Part shown: positions 1-8,280 of the stretch, one piece after another
How the letters are laid out: each line of letters begins with the position of its first letter
Numbering within the stretch: position 1 is the stretch's first letter
DNA from: JAZKFT01 sp040386335
Lineage (GTDB): Bacteria > Bacteroidota > Bacteroidia > Chitinophagales > Chitinophagaceae
Length of the DNA: 64,000 bases
Direction of reading: 5' to 3'
Assembly (NCBI GenBank): GCA_040386335.1
Contig: JAZKFT010000045.1
Location: forward strand, 172,131-236,130
The notes under the pieces: generated by a model
What the model saw: the letters and a program-made list of their open reading frames with translations, nothing else
The model's database searches: none
What the model was told of the DNA's origin: nothing
Translations under genes and position numbers: made by a program

Positions 1-960
1 GCCAATACCCAGGGATTTGCTAACCTGGCATTGGGCTATGGTTCCCTTTTTCTAAACACTACCGGTGATAACAACGTGGCCGTGGGGCCACGGGCAATGA
101 GAAATAATATAGCTGGCAACCAGAATACTGCAGTCGGTGTACTGGCAATGCAGGATAATACCGGGGATAATAATACAGCGATCGGTTATTTAGCACTGAC
201 CGATATCCAGGGTGGGTTAAATAATTTTGCCGGAGGAGCAAGCTCTTTACTCAAAAATATTTCTGGTTCCAGCAATACAGCAGTAGGTGACAGCTCAATG
301 CACACAAACGTGTCGGGTAGTGGCAATACCGCTGTGGGTGTCAATGCCAACGTAGGATTTAATAACCTGACCAACGCAACGGTTATTGGCTACAACGCCA
401 CCGTCAATGGAAGTAATAGGGTCCGTATAGGCAATTCGTTAGTTACCGTTATCGAAGGGCAGGTTGCTTATACTTTTCCTTCCGATGCACGCTTTAAATA
501 CAATATAAAGGAAAGTGTTCCCGGCCTTGATTTTATCACCCGGCTTAAACCTGTCACTTACTATTTTGATGCAAATAAACTGGATGATTTTACCCGCACA
601 GGTATTGTCACCAATGGCACCGTGCACACAGTTGCTTACCCCGGCGATGTTCAGTTACACACCGGCTTCCTGGCACAGGATGTAGAAAAACTTGCAAAAG
701 AATTGGGATATGAGTTCGACGGTGTGCATGCGCCACAGAACGACCGGGATCATTATAGTCTTGCCTACAGCCAATTTATTATGCCCCTGGTAAAAGGGAT
801 GCAGGAGCAGCAAACCATTATTGAAGCGCAAAACAACAGGATCGGTACGATGAAAAAGCAAATCGACCGTCTTGCACAAGACAATGAGGAATTGAACAGC
901 CTGAAAGAACAGCTGGCGGCACTATCCGCTATTGTAAAGCAATTATCAACCAATAAATAA
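1..960 (+). CDS. S74-type tail-fibre-like surface protein, 5' end outside window
   Basis: The reading frame is open from the first base, so the true start and signal peptide lie to the left. The visible N-terminal half is about seven or eight copies of a 17-residue repeat (consensus NTTGxxNTAxGxxALxx), the pattern of a YadA-head-like left-handed beta-roll. After a VRIGN segment comes a peptidase S74 / intramolecular chaperone domain with the SDARFK motif (self-cleavage before the serine is known for this family), then LDFITRLKPVTYYFD, a HTGFLAQDVEKLAKELG segment and a C-terminal coiled coil. It probably trimerises and sits on the cell surface or in a secreted appendage; the ligand is unknown. 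Its C-terminal half is nearly the same as that of the next gene 11 bp downstream, so the two are tandem duplicates and probably cotranscribed. Confidence 0.8.
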   Translation, partial: ANTQGFANLALGYGSLFLNTTGDNNVAVGPRAMRNNIAGNQNTAVGVLAMQDNTGDNNTAIGYLALTDIQGGLNNFAGGASSLLKNISGSSNTAVGDSSMHTNVSGSGNTAVGVNANVGFNNLTNATVIGYNATVNGSNRVRIGNSLVTVIEGQVAYTFPSDARFKYNIKESVPGLDFITRLKPVTYYFDANKLDDFTRTGIVTNGTVHTVAYPGDVQLHTGFLAQDVEKLAKELGYEFDGVHAPQNDRDHYSLAYSQFIMPLVKGMQEQQTIIEAQNNRIGTMKKQIDRLAQDNEELNSLKEQLAALSAIVKQLSTNK

Positions 961-971
961 AACCATCAATC

Positions 972-3026
972 ATGAAAAAGATCTATGCGTCCGCGTTAGT
1001 TATCCTGTGTTTTATGGCCGGCCAGGCACAAAACATAGGTATCGGTACTACTACTCCAAACAGCAGTGCCCAGCTGGAGATCAACAGTACGTCAAAAGGC
1101 CTGCTCATTCCCCGTGTGGCATTGACAGGGCTAAGCGATAACACAACGGTGCCGGCAGCTGTTACTTCGTTGCTGGTGTATAATACAGCAACTGCCGGAT
1201 CGGGTGCTACGGCAGTGTCACCCGGTTACTATTACAGGAATGCTTCGGCCTGGATCATGCTGCAAACCATTAACTCCCCGGGCATAGACTGGAAAATGAC
1301 CGGCAATGCAGGAACGGTAGACGGCACTAATTTTATTGGCACTACGGATAATGTGCCGTTGAATATAAGGGTTAACAACCAGCAGGCTGGCAGGATCGAT
1401 CATATCTTGTACAATACCTCTCTGGGATACCAGGCTGCTGCTGCCAATACCACAGGGTATCAGAATACCGCGATGGGTTACGAGGCATTAGAAAGTAATA
1501 CTATTGGTTTTCAAAATGCTGCTTTCGGATTACAGGCATTATGGAAAAACACTATTGGATTTAACAACACGGCATTGGGACTTGGTGCCCTTCGTCAAAA
1601 CACAGAAGGAACAGGTAATACAGCATCAGGTGTAGCAGCACTTTTTGTGAATACAACAGGGAATAACAATGTTGCCACCGGCGTGGATGCATTACATGAC
1701 AATACCGAAGGCAATAGCAATACTGCTGTCGGCTTCAATGCTGGTCATAACAACACGACCGGATCTTTTAATACCGCTATCGGATTCAATTCACTTCGTT
1801 CCAATACAATCGGCGAAAGAAATATAGCTATTGGGCATGCATCCCTCTACAATAATGTCTCCGGACATTTCAACGTTGCGATTGGCGATAGCGCACTCAA
1901 AAACAACACTGCCTCCTGGAATGTAGCCGTTGGAAGGTCCTCCCTTTTGACAAATACCATTGGTATCGAAAATGTGGCGCTCGGCGGTCTTACATTAACA
2001 GCCAATATCGACGGATCCGGGAACTCCGCCTTAGGCTATGGCACCCTTTTTCTGAACACTACCGGGGATAACAATGTGGCCGTAGGAACCCGGGCCATGC
2101 GAAATAATATCAGTGGCACACAAAATTCGGCGGTAGGCGTGGAAGCCATGCGCAACAATACTACTGGTATCAACAATACAGCGATGGGTTATTTCGCTCT
2201 TTACTCGAATTTAACCGGCCAGGATAATGTAGCTGTTGGTTGGAAAGCACTGGAAAAAAATGACTTTGCATGGTTTAATACGGCCATGGGCTCACGGGCT
2301 TTGAATGTGAATACAGGCGGTGAGAATAATACGGCAATTGGAAACAGTGCCCTTGTGGCTAATATTTCCGGTCATGAAAATACCACAGTTGGTGATAAGA
2401 GTATGATGTCAAATACGACAGGTATAGGCAATACGGCGCTTGGTGCGGGTGCCGATGTGAGTGGCGGTGCCTTGACCAACGCAACGGTTATTGGCCACAA
2501 TGCCACAGTCAGCACCAGTAATAAAGTCCGCATTGGCAATTCATCTGTAACAGTTATTGAAGGGCAGGTCGCTTACACGTTTCCTTCTGATGCGCGGTTC
2601 AAATACAATATAAACGAAAACGTACCGGGACTTGATTTCATCACCAGGCTTAAACCTGTCACTTATTATTTCGATACAAAAAAGCTGGATGATTTTACCC
2701 GCACGGGTATCATCAGCGACAATACGATCCGGACTGTATCGAACAATGGCAGCCTGCAATTGCACACCGGTTTCCTGGCACAGGATGTAGCAAAACTTGC
2801 AAAGGAATTAGGCTATGAGTTCGATGGTGTTCATGCGCCGCAGAATGATAAAGATCATTACAGCATCGCGTACAGTCAGTTTGCAATGCCACTGGTAAAA
2901 GCAGTGCAGGAACAGCAAGTACAAATAACGGAGGCCAAAAAGGAGACTGATGTTATCAGGAAAGAAAATGAAGAATTAAAAAAGCGCCTGGCTGCAATTG
3001 AGGAAGTTTTGAAAATGAAACGATAG
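972..3026 (+). CDS. S74-type tail-fibre-like surface protein with about 20 beta-roll repeats
   Basis: 684 residues, starting with a clear signal peptide (MKKIYASALVILCFMAGQAQ). Residues about 20-150 form a head region (GIGTTTPNSSAQLEI is common at the start of such Bacteroidota proteins). Then about 20 copies of a 17-residue repeat (NTTGxxNTAxGxxALxx, 51 bp) follow, then VRIGN, an S74 chaperone domain with SDARFK, and a C-terminal coiled coil rich in K and E. The S74 domain in phage tail spikes assists trimer folding and is then released by self-cleavage; here the protein is likely a trimeric fibre exported to the surface. It is a tandem paralogue of the gene that ends at 960, differing mainly in repeat number. 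It could be mistaken for a phage tail fibre, but no phage genes are nearby. Confidence 0.82.
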   Translation: MKKIYASALVILCFMAGQAQNIGIGTTTPNSSAQLEINSTSKGLLIPRVALTGLSDNTTVPAAVTSLLVYNTATAGSGATAVSPGYYYRNASAWIMLQTINSPGIDWKMTGNAGTVDGTNFIGTTDNVPLNIRVNNQQAGRIDHILYNTSLGYQAAAANTTGYQNTAMGYEALESNTIGFQNAAFGLQALWKNTIGFNNTALGLGALRQNTEGTGNTASGVAALFVNTTGNNNVATGVDALHDNTEGNSNTAVGFNAGHNNTTGSFNTAIGFNSLRSNTIGERNIAIGHASLYNNVSGHFNVAIGDSALKNNTASWNVAVGRSSLLTNTIGIENVALGGLTLTANIDGSGNSALGYGTLFLNTTGDNNVAVGTRAMRNNISGTQNSAVGVEAMRNNTTGINNTAMGYFALYSNLTGQDNVAVGWKALEKNDFAWFNTAMGSRALNVNTGGENNTAIGNSALVANISGHENTTVGDKSMMSNTTGIGNTALGAGADVSGGALTNATVIGHNATVSTSNKVRIGNSSVTVIEGQVAYTFPSDARFKYNINENVPGLDFITRLKPVTYYFDTKKLDDFTRTGIISDNTIRTVSNNGSLQLHTGFLAQDVAKLAKELGYEFDGVHAPQNDKDHYSIAYSQFAMPLVKAVQEQQVQITEAKKETDVIRKENEELKKRLAAIEEVLKMKR

Positions 3027-3074
3027 GCAATTGATAGTGATGCAGTTTCAAGCAGTTCCAAGGATTCAGGCTGA

Positions 3075-3980
3075 TTATTGTACCCTGAGGTACATCGCTA
3101 CATCATACCTTCCGTCCTTGTTCTTTTCTGCCTTCAACATCAGTTTAAATGTAGTGGGCGATGGTTTCCATTCGCCTTTTATGAACGATAGCGTTGGCAG
3201 GTTTAGGTCATAGTTGGCGAGCTGTAAAATGCTTGACATGCCTTCGGCAATCATATCCTGCTCGGAATAATAATTGATAGTAATACCGGGCATGGATTTC
3301 AGGGCGCCATCTACCTGGCCAATCCATTTTTTCATCATGGTGGCGGCGGCCTGTTTACTGAGGTTTTCAGCAATGATATGATCCATGGTGCTGCCATAAA
3401 TCCAGGTGCGGACCGAATTGGGAAACAATCCTTTGGGAACGGTGGTGTCTTTGATATTCCGGTTGACTGAATAAAACCAGTTCGCATAGCAAAACCGGGC
3501 TCCGGCCAGCAAGCTCTGTAGTTTATCGGAAAAACTTCCTTTTACCGGGTAGGTCAATTGCTCTTTGCTGAGTAATATGTAACGGTATTTGTAAGCAAGT
3601 GAATATCCGCCCGGGGTCGTATATACGGATAGCTGTAATGTGTCGTCGTTATTAAAGCGATTGTAGAACAGTTCTCCACCCAGCCCTTTATGCGACTGCT
3701 TTTCTGAGAACAGGATGTTGCCTTTGCGGGGTAACTCATATTGTACGGTACCGGCGTCAGCTTTTATCATTGACAACACTGCATCACCTTTCTTTACGGG
3801 GAAGGCAAATCTGCCCACCTTCATACCATTTTCCAACACCGGCGCCGTGGATGTTACAGCCGATTCACCTGATTTGATGGTGGCCGAAAACAGCGGGTGG
3901 TTGCCCTGGGCATTTGATATAGCAGGCAGGGCTAACACACATGCCAACGCAAGGAAATTCATGAAAATAGAATGGGCCAT
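3075..3980 (-). CDS. secreted protein of unknown function
   Basis: 301 residues with a signal peptide ending at AISNAQG; a second start at 3962 (MNFLALACVLALPAISNAQ) would also give a signal peptide. The mature part has no motif that I recognise. It contains alternating beta-strand-like stretches, a helical centre (IAENLSKQAAATMMKKWIGQVDGALKSMPG) and the C-terminal text LPTLSFIKGEWKPSPTTFKLMLKAEKN. It is convergent with the S74 gene that ends at 3026 and lies downstream of a methyltransferase on the same strand, with a 92-bp gap. Function is not assigned. Confidence 0.6.
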   Translation of the reverse strand: MAHSIFMNFLALACVLALPAISNAQGNHPLFSATIKSGESAVTSTAPVLENGMKVGRFAFPVKKGDAVLSMIKADAGTVQYELPRKGNILFSEKQSHKGLGGELFYNRFNNDDTLQLSVYTTPGGYSLAYKYRYILLSKEQLTYPVKGSFSDKLQSLLAGARFCYANWFYSVNRNIKDTTVPKGLFPNSVRTWIYGSTMDHIIAENLSKQAAATMMKKWIGQVDGALKSMPGITINYYSEQDMIAEGMSSILQLANYDLNLPTLSFIKGEWKPSPTTFKLMLKAEKNKDGRYDVAMYLRVQ

Positions 3981-4072
3981 GAGTAGAAACTTTGGCCTAC
4001 AAGAAGCGATATTTTTTCAGTCTTTTCTCTACCCAACAGTGGGTATTTAATGATGTGCATGTAAAACACAAA

Positions 4073-4720
4073 TTATACTATGGCTTTACGTAGCACCAAT
4101 GTGCTCATACACCTGGCGTCATTCACATTCACCGTTTTCAACGGCTCGATAAGTGTCAGCCTGTGTTGCTTCAGCAAGCTGCCCAGCAGTGGACGGGTCA
4201 ACAAAAAACGTACAGAACCATCAGGGATATCATAAACGCCAGCCGTTATTTCTGAAACACTGTTTTCGATTCCTATGTCCGACGTCATCCTGATAAATAG
4301 CGATCCTCCCGGTTGTAACACCCGGACCAATTCTGAAAACATCTGTAAAAAATGAGGCGTACTTCGTGCAAAATGCAAAACCGCACTACTGATAATATGA
4401 TCAAAATAGTTGTCAGGAAAAGGCATGTTCTCTACAGCCGCCACCAGGAATCTTTCCTTAGGAGTGGAAGGATTGCTCGTTTGTAATTGCAGGATGGATT
4501 GTTCGTTACTGTCAATTCCGTAGATGGTGATATCATTTTGTATAAACCAATGCATATTCCGGCCACTACCGCAGCCAGCATCGAGGATGATATCTGTCGG
4601 AGTATATCGGTCTTTCAGTACCTGATCAAGGAGGTAGATGTCGGTATCGCCCACCAGGGATTTTAGTTGGTGATGGTCTTTCAACAGGCAGAATTTTTTA
4701 GGCTTTTGCAATGCTACCAA
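4073..4720 (-). CDS. class I SAM-dependent methyltransferase
   Basis: 215 residues. The SAM-binding glycine loop DIILDAGCGSGRN (motif I) lies near residue 45, followed by an acidic strand end (IYGIDSNEQ) and a motif with NMPFPDNYFDHIISSAVLHF that is typical of Methyltransf_11 proteins, then LVRVLQPGGSLFIRM. The substrate cannot be told from the sequence. The frame is closed just upstream by TAA and there is no ATG before the glycine loop, so TTG at 4720 is the likely start. The gene has no obvious functional partner. Confidence 0.8.
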   Translation of the reverse strand: MVALQKPKKFCLLKDHHQLKSLVGDTDIYLLDQVLKDRYTPTDIILDAGCGSGRNMHWFIQNDITIYGIDSNEQSILQLQTSNPSTPKERFLVAAVENMPFPDNYFDHIISSAVLHFARSTPHFLQMFSELVRVLQPGGSLFIRMTSDIGIENSVSEITAGVYDIPDGSVRFLLTRPLLGSLLKQHRLTLIEPLKTVNVNDARCMSTLVLRKAIV

Positions 4721-4821
4721 TTAATCTGAATTTCCCATTATCATACCTGGGTTATTCCGGTAAAAGGCTAGAAGAAGCGGATTAGCCTGGCTATACGATT
4801 TTCACAGCCTGGCAACTGGAG

Positions 4822-4872
4822 CTACCTGATCATATCTGTATCTACCGGCAGATACCCCAAATGCCTGGTCAG
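4822..4872 (-). pseudogene. orphan copy of the 3' end of a dinB-family gene
   Basis: On the minus strand this encodes LTRHLGYLPVDTDMIR followed by a stop codon. The complete DinB-family gene at 5070-5552 ends LSRHLGYVPVDTDMIR and stop. Only these 16 codons match; upstream of them the homology ends exactly in a GTCAGCACCCTGAC repeat. This is best read as the remnant of a second dinB copy removed by recombination or deletion at the repeat. Confidence 0.65.
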
Positions 4873-4913
4873 CACCCTGACAGGGTTGGCGTTCACCTTC
4901 TGGGTTTTGCGAG
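4868..4913 (+). repeat. hairpin direct repeat, copy 1
   Basis: The segment begins GTCAGCACCCTGACAGGG, then TTGGCGTTCACCTTCTGGG. It recurs with few changes at 4999-5042. Its core ACCCTGACAGGGT is a near palindrome. It abuts the orphan dinB tail at 4822-4872. Confidence 0.7.
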
Positions 4914-4998
4914 CCCCAAAAAATAATTGAAAACTCTTATCGGTGTATCATTTTTCTATAAACAAACCGTAAAGACCAACTTGTTATAATCTTCGGGT

Positions 4999-5042
4999 GT
5001 CAGCACCCTGACAGGGTTGGCGCTCACCTCAGGGTTTTGTGG
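4999..5042 (+). repeat. hairpin direct repeat, copy 2
   Basis: This is the second copy of the segment at 4868-4913 (GTCAGCACCCTGACAGGG, TTGGCGCTCACCTCAGGG). It lies 27 bp past the stop codon of the DinB-family gene. The rest of the 4721-5069 intergenic stretch shows no other coding signal. Confidence 0.7.
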
Positions 5043-5069
5043 CTTATTGCATCACGGCCGTCAATAGGC

Positions 5070-5552
5070 TTACCTGATCATATCTGTATCCACCGGTACA
5101 TACCCCAAATGCCTGCTGAGCGACAACACCTGTCCTTTATGATGAAACTCATGGGTAATCACATGGCTAAACATTTTTAATGGTGTTGCACTGCCTTTTA
5201 CACCATTGATCTCGTACGAAATCTCCGCCAACTGCGGTTCCTTGAATCGCTCAATAAATGCATACATGATAACGTCCACCTGGTCGAATAGCAATCCTAT
5301 ATCCTGGATCGTTTTTTTTGATGCATAGCTGGTAGTCGTCATGTTTTGCCGCATGCCTACCTGGCCGATCCAATACTCGTACACGTTGGCAATATGCACC
5401 AGCAGGTTCCTGGCGCTGCCGCCCCTGCCAAAGGAACTGTTTTCTTCCAGGAAATTAACAGGGCTTATGCCTGCGCAGAAATCGAGCAATACTTTCCTGG
5501 ATTGCTTTACGAGTTCGTATTGTTCAGTTGCGTAAATGAAAAATGGGTTCAT
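5070..5552 (-). CDS. DinB family protein (four-helix bundle, putative metal-dependent)
   Basis: 160 residues from ATG at 5552 (MNPFFIYATEQYELVKQSRK); a longer frame upstream has no homologous look. DinB/YfiT-type proteins are four-helix bundles with three metal-binding histidines; here His in LLVHIANVYEYWIGQ and the C-terminal pair in MFSHVITHEFHHKGQVLSLSRHLG fit the pattern. In other bacteria members act as thiol-dependent transferases or stress proteins; the substrate here is unknown. The last 16 codons are also found as an orphan copy about 200 bp downstream. Confidence 0.82.
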   Translation of the reverse strand: MNPFFIYATEQYELVKQSRKVLLDFCAGISPVNFLEENSSFGRGGSARNLLVHIANVYEYWIGQVGMRQNMTTTSYASKKTIQDIGLLFDQVDVIMYAFIERFKEPQLAEISYEINGVKGSATPLKMFSHVITHEFHHKGQVLSLSRHLGYVPVDTDMIR

Positions 5553-5633
5553 AAGAATGGTTGATAGGCTAACTGGTACCGGGTATAAAATTATGCGGTC
5601 GTGGTGAAATAAGTGAGGATGCAAGATCTGGGG

Positions 5634-5668
5634 GGACCCTGACACTGCTGGCGTTCGACCTGTCAGGG
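5634..5668 (+). repeat. inverted repeat related to the 4868 and 4999 copies
   Basis: The arms ACCCTGACA and TGTCAGGGT are perfect 9-bp complements separated by about 16 bases that contain CTGGCGTTCGACC, similar to the tail of the two direct repeats near 4.9-5.0 kb. It lies upstream of the DinB-family gene, between it and katG. Confidence 0.6.
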
Positions 5669-5801
5669 TATTGAAAGCTAATACACCGATTTTTTGGTAC
5701 TTTTTAGCCACATTGCCGCACTTTAACGGCAGGCAGAAGTTTCATAGCTATTGCCTATGAATGTATCAGTTTTATAAATAGAAATTATTGAAAAGAACCT
5801 G

Positions 5802-5809
5802 TAAGTTTG
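5802..5809 (+). promoter_or_regulatory. putative -7 element of the katG promoter
   Basis: TAAGTTTG matches the Bacteroidota -7 consensus TAnnTTTG exactly. It lies 32 bp before the katG ATG at 5842; no good -33 TTTG is visible at the usual spacing. It falls inside the longer TTG-initiated frame that begins at 5788 and so argues for the ATG start. Confidence 0.5.
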
Positions 5810-5841
5810 ACCCATTCTTCAGCCAAAAAACATCAATAAAA

Positions 5842-8154
5842 ATGGAAACGAATACACCACAGGACGCCATAACTCCTGATGTAAGCGAAGCAGCTGCACT
5901 AGATGTAAACGAGAACACTGCTCCGGAAACGAATGCCAATGCTGCCCCGGAAGTAAAGCCAGCCAGTAAATGCCCGTTTTCTGGGGGCGTAGCTTTTAAG
6001 CAAGCTGCCGGTGCCGGTACCAGAAACCGCGACTGGTGGCCTAACCAGTTGAAACTGAATATCCTGCGTCAGCACTCGTCTTTATCCGATCCGATGGGAG
6101 CGGGGTTTAATTATACACAGGAATTCAATTCCCTCGACCTGTCTGCTTTGAAAAAAGATATCCTGGAACTGATGACCACATCGCAGGCCTGGTGGCCGGC
6201 AGATTATGGAAGTTATGCCGGATTATTTATTCGCATGGCCTGGCATAGTGCCGGTACCTATCGCATTGCCGACGGACGCGGAGGCGCCGGGGCAGGTATG
6301 CAGCGTTTTGCACCACTCAACAGCTGGCCTGATAACGCCAACCTTGACAAAGCCCGTTTGCTTTTATGGCCCATTAAGCAGAAATATGGCAAGAAAATAT
6401 CCTGGGCCGATCTGATGATATTGGCCGGTAACTGTGCACTGGAATCTGCTGGTTTTAAAACCTTTGGTTTTGCCGGCGGTCGTGCAGATGTTTGGGAGCC
6501 GCAGGAAGAAGTGTATTGGGGTTCTGAAAAACAATGGCTGGGAGACGAGCGCTACTCAGGCGACCGTGAATTGGAGAACCCGCTGGCTGCTGTTCAGATG
6601 GGACTCATTTACGTAAATCCCGAAGGCCCTAACGGAAACCCTGACCCTCTTTTGTCTGCCCGCGACATCCGAGAAACTTTTGCGAGGATGGCAATGGATG
6701 ACGAAGAAACTGTAGCATTAATTGCCGGTGGACATACATTAGGTAAAACCCATGGTGCCGCCAATCCCGGTGAATTCGTGGCTGTGGAACCGGCAGGTGC
6801 CGGCATACACGAGCAAAGCCAGGGCTGGAAAAATAGTTTTGGAACCGGTAACGCAGGCGATACAATTACCAGCGGACTGGAAGGAGCCTGGACCAAAACG
6901 CCATCGAAGTGGAGCCATAATTTTTTCGAAAACCTGTTCGGTTACGAATGGGAACTCACCAAGAGCCCGGCAGGAGCTCACCAGTGGAAACCAAAGAATA
7001 ATGAAGGTGCAGGTCTCGTGCCTGATGCGCATGATGCAACTAAAAGTCACGCGCCATTTATGCTTACAACTGACCTGGCACTTAGAATGGACCCGGCCTA
7101 CGAGAAAATTTCAAGGAATTTCCTGGAGAACCCGGCGGCGTTCAACGATGCATTCGCCAGGGCATGGTTTAAACTGACCCATCGCGATATGGGGCCCAAA
7201 GCCCGTTACCTCGGAGCAGAAGTGCCTGCTGAGGAATTGATCTGGCAGGACCCGATTCCCGATGTTACCCATCCGTTGATCGATGAGCAGGATATTGCTT
7301 CATTGAAGGCCACGATCCTTGCTTCGGGTTTGACAGTATCTCAACTCGTTTCGACCGCATGGGCTTCTGCATCCACTTTCCGTGGTTCCGATAAACGGGG
7401 TGGTGCCAATGGCGGCCGTATCCGCCTTGCCCCACAGAAAGACTGGAAAGTGAATAACCCGGCCCAATTAGCTAAAGTGTTGGAAACCCTCGCTGGCATC
7501 CAGGCAGATTTCAATAATGCAAACGCCGCAGGCAAACAAGTTTCAATTGCGGATTTGATCGTGTTGGCTGGAAGTGCTGGTGTTGAAAAAGCGGCCAAGA
7601 ATGCAGGTCAGGATCTTACGGTGCCCTTTACACCTGGCCGTACCGATGCATCAGATGCCCAAACCGATGTTCATTCCTTTCATGTGCTGGAACCGCTGGC
7701 TGATGGCTTCCGGAATTATGTGAAAACAAAATCTGGGTTGTCTGCAGAAGAAATGCTGGTAGATAAGGCGCAATTGCTGACATTGACGGCACCAGAAATG
7801 ACCGCGCTGGTAGGAGGGATGCGTGTGCTGAATACCAATTTTGATCAATCACAAACTGGTGTGTTCACGAAACAACCTGAATCGCTGACAAATGACTTCT
7901 TTGTGAACCTGCTCGACCTGGCAACTACCTGGAAAGCTGTTTCTGAATCAGATGATGCCTTTGTAGGAACGGATCGTATTTCTGGCAGCATCAAATGGAT
8001 TGGCACCCGTGCTGATTTGATTTTTGGTTCCAATACCGAACTGAGAGCTATAGCGGAAGTTTATGGCTGTGAAGACGGAAACGAGCAATTTGTAAAAGAC
8101 TTTGTGGCGGCCTGGACTAAGGTGATGAACCTGGACCGTTTTGACCTCGCATAA
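5842..8154 (+). CDS. katG: catalase-peroxidase KatG
   Basis: 770 residues from ATG at 5842. This is a haem enzyme that breaks down hydrogen peroxide by catalase and peroxidase reactions. The distal site is RMAWHSAGTYR (R131, W134, H135). The Trp-Tyr-Met crosslink that gives catalase activity is complete: W134, Y257 in GLIYVNPEG and M283 in RMAMDDEET. The proximal haem ligand is H298 in GGHTLGKTHG. The second, non-haem half-domain is present (from about residue 430), so the length is normal. The N-terminal 45 residues are a low-complexity Ala/Asn/Glu stretch without an export signal. It is a single-gene unit with its own promoter-like element and a terminator after the stop. Confidence 0.97.
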   Translation: METNTPQDAITPDVSEAAALDVNENTAPETNANAAPEVKPASKCPFSGGVAFKQAAGAGTRNRDWWPNQLKLNILRQHSSLSDPMGAGFNYTQEFNSLDLSALKKDILELMTTSQAWWPADYGSYAGLFIRMAWHSAGTYRIADGRGGAGAGMQRFAPLNSWPDNANLDKARLLLWPIKQKYGKKISWADLMILAGNCALESAGFKTFGFAGGRADVWEPQEEVYWGSEKQWLGDERYSGDRELENPLAAVQMGLIYVNPEGPNGNPDPLLSARDIRETFARMAMDDEETVALIAGGHTLGKTHGAANPGEFVAVEPAGAGIHEQSQGWKNSFGTGNAGDTITSGLEGAWTKTPSKWSHNFFENLFGYEWELTKSPAGAHQWKPKNNEGAGLVPDAHDATKSHAPFMLTTDLALRMDPAYEKISRNFLENPAAFNDAFARAWFKLTHRDMGPKARYLGAEVPAEELIWQDPIPDVTHPLIDEQDIASLKATILASGLTVSQLVSTAWASASTFRGSDKRGGANGGRIRLAPQKDWKVNNPAQLAKVLETLAGIQADFNNANAAGKQVSIADLIVLAGSAGVEKAAKNAGQDLTVPFTPGRTDASDAQTDVHSFHVLEPLADGFRNYVKTKSGLSAEEMLVDKAQLLTLTAPEMTALVGGMRVLNTNFDQSQTGVFTKQPESLTNDFFVNLLDLATTWKAVSESDDAFVGTDRISGSIKWIGTRADLIFGSNTELRAIAEVYGCEDGNEQFVKDFVAAWTKVMNLDRFDLA

Positions 8155-8176
8155 TTTTTGATACCAAGTAAATAAC

Positions 8177-8212
8177 AAGAGGTGGCCTTCAACTGGCCAT
8201 CTCTTTGTTTTT
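8177..8212 (+). terminator. rho-independent terminator after katG
   Basis: An 11-bp stem (AAGAGGTGGCC with GGCCATCTCTT, one G-T pair) with a 7-base loop is followed by TGTTTTT. It lies 22 bp after the katG stop codon and before the convergent surface-protein gene. Confidence 0.85.
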
Positions 8213-8280
8213 GGTGTGATGCGAACAGACCGCGAAACCGGGCAATGCTGGCTGATGTGAAATATGAGGTGGTGAGCAAA

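Noticed and set aside
1441..2460. 51-bp periodic repeats resembling an array
   Set aside because: They are in-frame protein repeats of 17 codons with variable sequence and no constant direct repeat with spacers, so this is not a CRISPR array.
1..3026. prophage tail-fibre locus
   Set aside because: The S74 chaperone domain is common in phage fibres, but these genes have Sec signal peptides and no capsid, tail, lysis or integrase genes are present in the window.
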